Source of the DNA: Fidelibacterota bacterium
GTDB lineage: Bacteria > Fidelibacterota > SORT01
Assembly: GCA_022571215.1 (NCBI GenBank)
Contig: JACZYG010000018.1
Location: forward strand, 1-37,131
DNA length: 37,131 bases
Direction: 5' to 3'
The notes under the pieces: generated by a model
Told to the model about the DNA's origin: nothing
What the model saw: the letters and a program-made list of their open reading frames with translations, nothing else
Databases searched by the model: none
In this document: piece by piece, positions 9,027 to 16,068 of the stretch
Layout: each line of letters starts with the position of its first letter
Position numbering within the stretch: the first letter of the stretch is position 1
Translations under genes and position numbers: made by a program

Positions 9027-10649
9027 TTATTCTTTTAAGGCTTTTTCTACATTATATAACAGGTCTTCAACCAATCTCGCGGGTTTCTTAAAAAATATGA
9101 GATTCTCTTTTTCGAGACGATTGTTTATATCGTCTACATAGGCAAAGCCTGAAGAAAATATGATTTTTTGTTGAGGATTATTTTTCCAAACTGCCTCGGC
9201 GAATTGGAATCCGTCCATCTTTGGCATTTGAATGTCAGCGATTATCACATCAGGTTTAAACAATTCAACTAATTTCAAACCTTCTTTAGCGCTTAAAGCT
9301 GTTTCCACTTCATAACCGGTTCTTGATAGATAGCTCTTGTAGCTATGACACAGCATAGATTCATCATCAACGACAAGAATTTTCGGTGGGTGACGTTCTT
9401 CAACTACTATCGGCAGCGCAACCTTGAATGATGTGCCAACGTTCAGAGTGGATTCTACATGTACACTGCCTCCATATTCAGATTCTATGATATCCTTAAC
9501 AATCAATAGTCCGATTCCGGTTCCCGCATCTTCTTCTTTGGTGGTATAATACGGATCGAAAATTCTTTTTAAATTTCTCTTTAGGATACCAACACCGCTA
9601 TCCACGATTTCTGTAATGACATATCCCGATTTCTTATCTGCACGCGTAATAATAGTCAAATTCTGAGTTTTTTTACCTTGCATCGCCTGAATAGCATTTA
9701 GAATCAAATTTCTGTAAACCTGATCCAACCTGTCTTTATCCACATTTACATATGGCAGACGTTTACCAAGGTCTAATTTAATATCGACCGATTTGAGTTG
9801 CCCGATTGCATCAAATGTTTCTAAGAGCTCTTTAAGAATCCCGTTAACATTTAAATTTTTACGTTTTGAAGCTGAAGGTTTTCCGAGTCTCATGTACCCC
9901 GATGCCAAGCTGATAATATGCTGAATTTCAGTGTTCATATCGTCAACTATTTCATTAACGGAATCATCCTCCACCATATCGGATATCACTTCAGCGCATG
10001 CAGAAATAACTTGAAGCGGATTGTTCAATTCATGAGCGATTTTTGAACCCATTTGACCGAGAGCAGCGAGCTGTTCAGCATGAATGAGTTGGGATCGAAT
10101 CTGTTTTTCACGCTCATACAGCTCTTTAAACGCTGCATTGGATTCAATCAAACGTGATTGGCTGTGCAATAATTTGTTCATTGCGTCATGTCTATCCGTC
10201 ACATCTTTTCCGAGCACTATAAGCGAATTATCATCAAAAATAGGTGTATATTGATATTCGTAGTAACGATCTCCCACTAATGCTTCCGCCGACAAATTTT
10301 TACGTTTCTTAAAAGCCAGTTCTATTCTTTTTTGATGATTTGATGGAAGGATCTGGCTCAATTCCTCAAGTTTTAGCTTGTTAGATTCAAGAAGATAACT
10401 TACCGCCGGGTTATGGTATAGAAGTTCGCTCTCTTTATTAAATTTCATAATTAAATCGGGATTGACAAGGGAAAGAATTTCTAAATCTTTTAAAGACTTT
10501 TGATGTATCTCCTTTTCATGCGCTAAGGCTAAGATAGATGCCATAGATTCAACAAATCGAACATCAGTTTCAACAAAATTTTTATTTCCTTTTTGTTGAG
10601 AAAATATAAAACCTTTCAGGTCTTTACCGGTGTTGATAGGAACTATCAT
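9027..10649 (-). CDS. Hybrid sensor histidine kinase (3' part of a frameshifted gene)
   Basis: The 540-residue product holds the end of a GAF domain (about 1-45), a PAS-like domain (about 55-150), a coiled linker, HisKA with H-box 'KIAHELNNPLQ' (phospho-accepting His about 206), an HATPase domain with N-box 'NLILNAIQAM', 'DSGVGIL' and 'GTGIGLLIVKDI', and a receiver domain from about 425 with 'VVDDE' and phospho-accepting Asp about 472 in 'IADIQMPKMDG'. The terminal receiver suggests an internal phosphorelay or an output partner. The open frame continues upstream of this ATG through GAF-like sequence to about 10835 without a proper start, and the matching N-terminus is in the other frame (10766-11032). 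The true gene therefore probably spans 9027-11032 with one base missing at the run 10781-10787. Confidence 0.85.
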   Translation of the reverse strand: MIVPINTGKDLKGFIFSQQKGNKNFVETDVRFVESMASILALAHEKEIHQKSLKDLEILSLVNPDLIMKFNKESELLYHNPAVSYLLESNKLKLEELSQILPSNHQKRIELAFKKRKNLSAEALVGDRYYEYQYTPIFDDNSLIVLGKDVTDRHDAMNKLLHSQSRLIESNAAFKELYEREKQIRSQLIHAEQLAALGQMGSKIAHELNNPLQVISACAEVISDMVEDDSVNEIVDDMNTEIQHIISLASGYMRLGKPSASKRKNLNVNGILKELLETFDAIGQLKSVDIKLDLGKRLPYVNVDKDRLDQVYRNLILNAIQAMQGKKTQNLTIITRADKKSGYVITEIVDSGVGILKRNLKRIFDPYYTTKEEDAGTGIGLLIVKDIIESEYGGSVHVESTLNVGTSFKVALPIVVEERHPPKILVVDDESMLCHSYKSYLSRTGYEVETALSAKEGLKLVELFKPDVIIADIQMPKMDGFQFAEAVWKNNPQQKIIFSSGFAYVDDINNRLEKENLIFFKKPARLVEDLLYNVEKALKE

Positions 10650-10765
10650 CGCGGTGAATTTATCACGTTTAAGTACCTTGAGTAATTTAGTTTCTTTGGA
10701 GGATTTCGAATTGGAAAGCAGAGTTACAAACGTGTTCTTTTTTATCCATTTAACGGGGATTTTAC

Positions 10766-11032
10766 TCAGTTCAAACTGTGTTTTTTTCGTAACTTTGAAC
10801 CACCTGTTACCGACACCGCATAAAACTTCGAAAGATCAGAGTTTTGCCAATAGATGGCGTTATAATCCGCAGAAATACCCAGGGCAATCGATTTATTAAT
10901 TATTCCTACCAATTTTTTCCAATCGTTGCCATGCAACGCCAAATCGCTCGCCTTGGAAACGTAATCAATGATTTTAATGCTTGTCGATTCTTCTTGTCTT
11001 GCCATTAAATAATGTAATCCCACGTTGAGCAT
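10766..11032 (-). CDS. N-terminal GAF fragment of the sensor kinase (frameshifted)
   Basis: An 88-residue open frame that ends soon after a run of seven A. Its last residues before the run, 'YAVSVTGGSKLRKK', join smoothly to 'TQFELSKIPVKWIKK' in the kinase frame if one extra A is read, giving a normal GAF domain. The coding-strand heptamer A_AAA_AAA followed by C lies in the zero frame, which is a classical -1 slippery sequence; reading one A twice restores the kinase. The stop codon TGA comes four codons after the run. A stop lies just upstream of the ATG, and a second in-frame ATG (residue 10) is also possible. It could be an assembly error, a broken gene, or slippage-controlled expression. 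Confidence 0.6.
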   Translation of the reverse strand: MLNVGLHYLMARQEESTSIKIIDYVSKASDLALHGNDWKKLVGIINKSIALGISADYNAIYWQNSDLSKFYAVSVTGGSKLRKKHSLN

Positions 11033-11142
11033 TTATTGCTGCTGGAATCGGCAAAGGCAGATTCTCAATAACATGTTACAAGTTAAGAAAATTGCTAATA
11101 ATAGGAAGAGGTTATTGCTCTGGATAAAAATAAATTGCTAAT

Positions 11143-11604
11143 TCAGGAAGCGTCAATGGCGCTTGTAATGCGATATCTATGAATGACCGTGTTTGGTTTC
11201 ATGTCCATATTGGCTTGATTGTTCCATAGAAGCTTCATTGCTTCTTCTTCATTCCTGTTGTATATAAATTTTTGTTCATCAATAAAAGCATAGATTCCTT
11301 GATACAACACATAAAGAGGACAAAAGGAGGGATATTGCAAGTAAGCGGTGCGGCATTCAGTACAGACAAAGCAATCTCTTTCTTCAGTATCGTACGCATG
11401 AGAGGCGGATGATCCGATAATGTCAAATAACTTATTAGAGGCGCTTTCCATTTGTTGTGTATCACTGAAGGAATTCTCATGCGCTCCGCAGTTGACTAAA
11501 GAGTCTTTCATCTCACCGCACAATGGACAAACAGGCTGATTCTCAGCGAAGTCTGAATATGGGTAAACTAGAATTTCATCGTCGGTCAGATCAATCGGTT
11601 TCAT
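11143..11604 (-). CDS. Small cysteine-rich protein, probable zinc ribbon
   Basis: I do not recognise this 153-residue protein. It has 'CPLCGEM' near residue 26 and 'CFVCTEC' near residue 78, four or five cysteines spaced as in a zinc ribbon, followed by a hydrophobic aromatic stretch 'YPSFCPLYVLYQGIYAF'. It has no signal peptide. The start is well supported by AAAGGAG five bases before the ATG. It lies 110 bp upstream of the split sensor kinase on the same strand and could share its transcript. No catalytic motif is visible. Confidence 0.7.
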   Translation of the reverse strand: MKPIDLTDDEILVYPYSDFAENQPVCPLCGEMKDSLVNCGAHENSFSDTQQMESASNKLFDIIGSSASHAYDTEERDCFVCTECRTAYLQYPSFCPLYVLYQGIYAFIDEQKFIYNRNEEEAMKLLWNNQANMDMKPNTVIHRYRITSAIDAS

Positions 11605-11778
11605 ATATACTCCTTTTGTACGCCTAAATTATCGATATGATTCGGCAATGTCAAGTAAAAAGTGAACATAAGGCGTAAATTAGGATTAGCTTTATTTTGA
11701 CAGCTTTAAAATTTATATTCCATTCAATTCTAAACTGAAGAACTATTAATAAACATATGCGGTTGAAAGGAGAGATTT

Positions 11779-13149
11779 TTGATAAGGAAAATAACAGAGC
11801 TTATTGAGAAAAATGAAAACAGATATTTGGAAGAACTAAAAGAGTTCGTCCGGATTCCAAGCATCAGCGCTGACCCCAAAAAATCTGAAAGCATGATAAA
11901 ATGCGCCATGTGGGTGAAGAAACAGATGGATGTTATGGGGATGGAAAATACGGAGATTATTGAAACCGAAGGTCATCCTTCGGTTTACGGGGAATGGTGT
12001 AGGGCGGAAGGAAAACCCACGATATTGATCTACGGTCACTATGATGTACAGCCGGTCGACCCTGTTGAACTTTGGGATTCACCTCCGTTTGAACCAACGG
12101 TAAAAAATGGAGGATTATATGGTCGGGGAGCGGTAGATGACAAAGGTCAGATTTTACTGCATATGAAGGCGGTAGAGGCGCATCTTCAGGCTGAAGGAAA
12201 ATTGCCTATTAATATTAAATTTCTTATTGAAGGTGAAGAAGAGGTAGGCAGTGAAAATCTTGTTCCATTGATTAAAGACAATTTAGAGAAACTGCAATCT
12301 GATTTGATACTGATATCGGATTCATCCATGTTTGCCAAGGGAATGCCTTCCATCTGTTACGGTCTTCGAGGAATCTCATATTTCGAGCTGAGAGTGAGAG
12401 GCACTAACGGCGATCTGCATTCAGGCAGTTTCGGAGGCGCGGTAATAAATCCGGCAAACGCGCTTGCGCGGATAATAACGAAATTGAAAGATGAGAAAGG
12501 CAGAATATTGATTCCGGGATTATATGACGACGTATTACCTCTCAGCGATGAAGAAAGAAGGGTTTTTGCCGATCTGCCTCATGACGATGAAAAATATCGC
12601 AAGATGCTTGGCGCGCCGGAGCTGTTCGGAGAGGAAGGATATTCTACTCTCGAACGGGTTTGGGCAAGACCTTCTTTGGATGTGAACGGAATCATCTCAG
12701 GTTATACCGGTGAGGGAGCCAAGACTGTTATACCGGCAAAAGCTTCAGCAAAAATCAGTTTAAGGCTTGTGCCCAATCAAACGCCTGAAAGGGTTGAGGA
12801 ACTGTTCAGAAAATATATCAAAGAGATAACACCGCCTTCCGTCGAAGTCGAGATAGAATCATTACATGGAGGGATGCCGTATATTTCTCCTATAGATAAT
12901 CCCATATTCGATGTTGTGAGAGAGGCGTTAAAAAACGGATTTAAGGCTGATAGTGTTACAATAAGAGAGGGTGGTTCGATCCCGATCGTAACGGATTTCA
13001 AAGAACTGCTGAAATCGCCCGTGATATTGATCGGTTTTGGACTGCCGGACGAAAACGCTCACGCGCCTAACGAATGGATCGATCTTGAAAACTATCAGAA
13101 AGGAATCCTATCTATGGCATATCTTTACGAGGGTTTAGCTGAGAGATAA
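11779..13149 (+). CDS. M20 family metallopeptidase (dipeptidase)
   Basis: Cytoplasmic zinc dipeptidase of the ArgE/DapE/ACY1/CPG2 group, 456 residues. The metal and catalytic residues are all visible: 'GHYDVQPVDP' (His and catalytic Asp, about 90-99), 'GRGAVDDKGQ' (bridging Asp, about 122), 'EGEEEVGSENL' (catalytic Glu pair, about 157), 'SDSSMF' (Asp), and a late His in 'ENAHAPNEW'. The dimerisation lid lies around 200-330. It starts at TTG, with AAAGGAG six bases upstream, and no in-frame ATG competes. It stands alone and converges with the selenoprotein gene across a 53-bp gap. The exact peptide substrate is unknown. Confidence 0.92.
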   Translation: MIRKITELIEKNENRYLEELKEFVRIPSISADPKKSESMIKCAMWVKKQMDVMGMENTEIIETEGHPSVYGEWCRAEGKPTILIYGHYDVQPVDPVELWDSPPFEPTVKNGGLYGRGAVDDKGQILLHMKAVEAHLQAEGKLPINIKFLIEGEEEVGSENLVPLIKDNLEKLQSDLILISDSSMFAKGMPSICYGLRGISYFELRVRGTNGDLHSGSFGGAVINPANALARIITKLKDEKGRILIPGLYDDVLPLSDEERRVFADLPHDDEKYRKMLGAPELFGEEGYSTLERVWARPSLDVNGIISGYTGEGAKTVIPAKASAKISLRLVPNQTPERVEELFRKYIKEITPPSVEVEIESLHGGMPYISPIDNPIFDVVREALKNGFKADSVTIREGGSIPIVTDFKELLKSPVILIGFGLPDENAHAPNEWIDLENYQKGILSMAYLYEGLAER

Positions 13150-13174
13150 CAAACAGCAGGATTTTTAGATTAAC

Positions 13175-13207
13175 ATTAATTAGATCGGCGAGAATCGCCT
13201 AATTAAT
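13175..13207. terminator. Hairpin between the convergent M20 peptidase and SelW genes
   Basis: Two-tier inverted repeat: outer arms ATTAATTA/TAATTAAT and inner arms GGCGA/TCGCC with a three-base loop. It overlaps the stop codon of the minus-strand selenoprotein gene and lies 25 bp after the peptidase stop. It probably ends transcription from either side, although neither flank has a long T run. Confidence 0.45.
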
Positions 13208-13427
13208 TCAGTGAGTTGATGCTTTCGATGATTTCGCTATTTTCGGGGAATCTGCCTATCTCTTTTTTTGAAAATATATTTTTTTCATTCACAACTACCT
13301 CGAATACGCCGTGACTTGAAGGGATAAGTTCGCTCTCCACATCAAAGCTTTCTCTTAATTCAGCCGCCAAACTGGTGGCTTGCGGGAGGTACCCTCAAAC
13401 GCTGCAATATTCAATGCTGATGTTCAT
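13203..13427 (-). CDS. SelW/Rdx-family selenoprotein with TGA-encoded selenocysteine
   Basis: A 74-residue thioredoxin-like protein of the Rdx family (SelW/SelT/SelH), visible only if the in-frame TGA at 13395-13397 is read as selenocysteine. The start reads 'MNISIEYCSV', then TGA, then 'GYLPQATSLAAEL', giving C-x-x-U exactly at the redox motif, which is CxxU or CxxC in this family. The rest matches the family: 'ELIPSSHGVFEVVVNEK', 'IFSKKEIGRFPE' and an aliphatic C-terminal helix, ending at TAA. The codons around TGA keep a single open frame, which argues against random decay. A hairpin of bacterial SECIS type follows the TGA. A GAGAG-type ribosome site precedes the ATG. No selA, selB or selC gene is in the window, so decoding capacity is unproven. 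Likely a thiol redox protein. Confidence 0.85.
13363..13379 (-). promoter_or_regulatory. Candidate bacterial SECIS hairpin
   Basis: In the selW transcript, 15 bases after the UGA, GCCACCA pairs with UGGCGGC (one A-C mismatch) around a GUU loop. The loop begins about 23 nt after the UGA and its first base is G; both agree with the known layout of bacterial SECIS elements, which lie inside the coding region just past the UGA and need a G early in the apical loop. The stem is short and was found by eye. Confidence 0.55.
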
Positions 13428-13503
13428 ACTAACTCTCTTTCTAAAGTTTGTCCGGCGGTTAAATTTACTATAATATTTTTTTAAATCAAACAAAACAGAA
13501 TGG

Positions 13504-13899
13504 TTATGCACCATTCGGAAATTCTTCATTGACCATTTTATTAATAAAATCTTTTGCCCTCTGAAGAAAAAGAGTTGGGCCGGATTCAGACGGGATAAGT
13601 CCTCTTACCCGAATGTAATCGTATTCAATCATAAAGAATAAAGCAGTATTTAGAGTTATGCCGGACTGCATAGCGAGCGGTTCTAAAAAAGTTTTCATTG
13701 ATTCACTGTTGCCACTCTTGATTTTTAACCTTATTAGACGACTGGTAAGATTATTTTCATTGGCATCCGGTAATTGGCTTTTCAATTGCTTATAAAGTTG
13801 AATTTGGTTTCGCACATCATTTTTCCAGCCTGACCAACGATTCAAAAATAAAACTAACACAGCGAATAATAAAGCAGCAAATATGTATAAAATTGTCAT
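13504..13899 (-). CDS. Small membrane-anchored protein of unknown function
   Basis: A 131-residue protein I cannot assign. Residues 3-20 form one membrane helix ('LYIFAALLFAVLVLFL') followed by a basic, helical cytoplasmic part with 'RNQIQLYKQLKSQLPD', and a C-terminal part ending 'FINKMVNEEFPNGA'. There is no signal cleavage site and no catalytic motif. The ribosome site is poor. It lies 76 bp upstream of the selenoprotein gene on the same strand, so the two may be cotranscribed; a functional link is not shown. Confidence 0.55.
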   Translation of the reverse strand: MTILYIFAALLFAVLVLFLNRWSGWKNDVRNQIQLYKQLKSQLPDANENNLTSRLIRLKIKSGNSESMKTFLEPLAMQSGITLNTALFFMIEYDYIRVRGLIPSESGPTLFLQRAKDFINKMVNEEFPNGA

Positions 13900-14137
13900 T
13901 GTTAAGTATTGTCAAATTAAAGTTGCGAAGGTAGCAAAATATATATCCGCACCGTTGTAATGTCAAAGAAATGTTTGTAACGTAATCATAAACACTTGAA
14001 AAGAACGAATCGTTGGAATATATTATTGAGCCATGAGTTTGCGCCAAAGAAATATCTGAGATAGACTAAGAACTTCTGAAATTAATGTAATGAATTTCTA
14101 AAAGATCAGACCTTACAAATAATATTCAAGGTGATAG

Positions 14138-15781
14138 TTGAGTAATACAGAAAAAGAATTAAAAAATCTTGTCCAAAAGCAACGTGAACAGACCAAAAAG
14201 TTAATTGACATCGGTATAGCGCTTTCCGCAGAAAAAAATATTTCAGTACTATTGGAGCTCATTGTGGATAGCGCTCGTGAATTTACAAATGCCGACGGAG
14301 GCACCTTATATCTTGTAGGCGCTGACGAAAGTTCATTAGAATTTGAAATTGTTCAAACAGATAGTTTAAACATCAGGATGGGCGGAAAAACAGGAGAGAA
14401 AATTAATTGGCCTCCTGTGCCGCTTCATAAGGAGGACGGATCGGCTAACAAAGAGAACGTCTCGGCAAATGTGGCAATAACAAAGAAACTTGTTAATATT
14501 TCCGATGTTTACGATGTGGAGGGTTTTAATTTCGAGGGTACTCGTAAATTCGATGAAAGCACCGGCTATCGCTCTCAGTCAATGCTGGTAATACCGATGC
14601 TTAACCATGAAAACGAGATAATAGGTGTTTTACAGCTAATAAACGCGAAAGACCCCGAAACCGACAAAACTATCCCGTTTCCCGATGAAGATATTGACCT
14701 TACAGCTTCCGTTGCGTCTCAAGCCGCGATTGCCTTGACCAATGTGCGTTTAATTCAGGATTTGAAAGAACTATTCGATTCGTTCATTAAGACCATCGCA
14801 ACTGCCATTGACGAAAAATCACCATATACGGCAGGGCATATTACCAGAGTTGCCAATCTCACGATGGAGATAGCTCGAGTAGTTAATAAGACCAAATGGG
14901 GCAAATATGCTGATTTGACTTTTAATGAAGATGAAATGGAGGAGTTAAGGCTCGCGGCATGGATGCATGATGTAGGAAAGATAACTACGCCTGAACATGT
15001 CGTAGATAAGAGCACCAAACTTGAAAAGATATTCGACAGAGTTGATTTGTTAAAGATTCGGTTTGAGGCAATCAAGTATCAAGCATATTCCGAATTGTAT
15101 CGAAAAAGAGCGGAATTGATTGAGTCAAAAGGAAACAACAGTGATCAGATTAAGAAATTGGAAGAGGAATATTCAGAAAAATTCTCCCAAATTCAGGCTG
15201 ATGCCGAATTTTGTATTCAAGCAAATGCGCCGGGCGAATTTATGGAAGACGAAGCCATTGAGCACTTAGTAGAAATTGCTAAGAAAACATTCGATCTTAA
15301 TGGAGTCTCAATAAATTATCTCTCGGAAGATGAGCTGGAAAATCTTTCTATCAAACGGGGCACGCTGAACAAGAGTGACAGAAAGATAATCGAAAATCAT
15401 GCAATGATGACTCTGAAAATGCTTAATGAGCTGCCGTTCAGTAAGAAATTAAAAAATGTTCCCGCCTATGCCGCATCGCATCATGAAAAGCTGAATGGAA
15501 CGGGCTATCCTCTTAAAATGAAAGGTGAAGAGATCTCTTCTCAAGCGAGGATAATGGCGATTGCGGATATATTCGAAGCGCTAACGGCAAAGGACAGGCC
15601 TTATAAAAAACCTATGATGCTTTCTCAGGCTGTCAAAATACTCGGAATCATGGTCAAAGATAATCACATCGATTCCGATTTTGTGGAAATATTTCTAAAA
15701 GAAGGGCTCGCTGAAGCATATGCCAAGGAGCATCTGCTTCCCGCTCAAATTGATTGGAAGACTTCTGATTTAGAAAAATAA
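14138..15781 (+). CDS. GAF-HD-GYP protein, probable cyclic di-GMP phosphodiesterase
   Basis: A 547-residue cytoplasmic sensor-effector. A coiled N-terminus leads into a GAF domain (about 30-205, 'LLELIVDSAREFTNADGGTLYLV', 'MLVIPMLNHENEIIGVLQLIN'). The HD-GYP domain begins about 215 with 'SPYTAGHITRVA', has 'HDVGKITTPEHV' (HD about 277), then 'HHEKLNGTGYP' (about 448) and 'ADIFEALTAKDRPYK'. All signature residues for c-di-GMP hydrolysis are present. About 170 residues separate HD from HHE, much more than usual, because of a charged coiled insert (about 300-405). The start is TTG with AAGGTGA upstream; no ATG fits. It stands alone and ends in a strong terminator. Confidence 0.9.
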   Translation: MSNTEKELKNLVQKQREQTKKLIDIGIALSAEKNISVLLELIVDSAREFTNADGGTLYLVGADESSLEFEIVQTDSLNIRMGGKTGEKINWPPVPLHKEDGSANKENVSANVAITKKLVNISDVYDVEGFNFEGTRKFDESTGYRSQSMLVIPMLNHENEIIGVLQLINAKDPETDKTIPFPDEDIDLTASVASQAAIALTNVRLIQDLKELFDSFIKTIATAIDEKSPYTAGHITRVANLTMEIARVVNKTKWGKYADLTFNEDEMEELRLAAWMHDVGKITTPEHVVDKSTKLEKIFDRVDLLKIRFEAIKYQAYSELYRKRAELIESKGNNSDQIKKLEEEYSEKFSQIQADAEFCIQANAPGEFMEDEAIEHLVEIAKKTFDLNGVSINYLSEDELENLSIKRGTLNKSDRKIIENHAMMTLKMLNELPFSKKLKNVPAYAASHHEKLNGTGYPLKMKGEEISSQARIMAIADIFEALTAKDRPYKKPMMLSQAVKILGIMVKDNHIDSDFVEIFLKEGLAEAYAKEHLLPAQIDWKTSDLEK

Positions 15782-15808
15782 AAAACGCTCCAAAAAAGGA
15801 GCGTTTTT
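15781..15808 (+). terminator. Rho-independent terminator after the HD-GYP gene
   Basis: A perfect 11-bp stem, AAAAACGCTCC and GGAGCGTTTTT, around a six-A loop, overlaps the last base of the stop codon. The A and T ends make it work in either direction, but only the plus-strand gene ends here. Confidence 0.92.
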
Positions 15809-15979
15809 ATTTATGGTTCATTGGGATCATATCATTCCGGCTTCATTTTCTCGCCGACTATATTTACCCTCTTCCGTTGAGACCTTCGATTCCTTCTTAT
15901 ACATGAGCTATATCACCGGAAATTACAAAGAGTTGCGCTGAACGCTTGCCCGTTGACATTTCCCTCCCATTTTCTTAGT

Positions 15980-16007
15980 TTACCGTAAGCTTTATAATTT
16001 ATGGTAA
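15980..16007. promoter_or_regulatory. Palindromic operator candidate upstream of the transporter operon
   Basis: TTACCGTAA and TTATGGTAA form an inverted pair (8 of 9 matching) separated by ten bases, centred about 45 bp upstream of the -10 box. The 19-bp centre spacing places both half-sites on nearly the same face of the helix, as for a dimeric regulator. The regulator is not identified. Confidence 0.4.
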
Positions 16008-16014
16008 TTCCTAA

Positions 16015-16043
16015 TTATAGTTTCAAATACACGCGAATATAAT
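16015..16043 (+). promoter_or_regulatory. Promoter candidate for the SLC13-SLC13-usp operon
   Basis: A perfect -10 box TATAAT (16038-16043) with a weak -35 TTATAG 17 bp upstream. Transcription would start about 20 bp before the first ATG. Confidence 0.4.
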
Positions 16044-16068
16044 AGAGTAAAGAATTTAAAAAGTAAGT

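Larger units (their letters stand above)
15809..16068. other. 260-bp gap without a convincing gene
   Basis: Between the terminator and the transporter operon. It holds a 42-codon plus-strand open frame (15813-15941) without a ribosome site and overlapping short minus-strand frames (25 and 20 codons). None shows a recognisable motif. The right half carries the palindrome and the -10 box listed separately. Confidence 0.5.

Noticed and set aside
13395-13397. Reading the TGA in selW as a disabling mutation
   Set aside because: The TGA falls exactly on the redox Cys/Sec column, the remaining frame is intact and family-like to its end, and a SECIS-like hairpin follows; a random nonsense mutation would not predict these.
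15813-15941. 42-codon plus-strand frame 'MVHWDHIIPASFSRRLYL...' after the HD-GYP terminator
   Set aside because: No ribosome site, starts five bases after a strong terminator, no recognisable relative.
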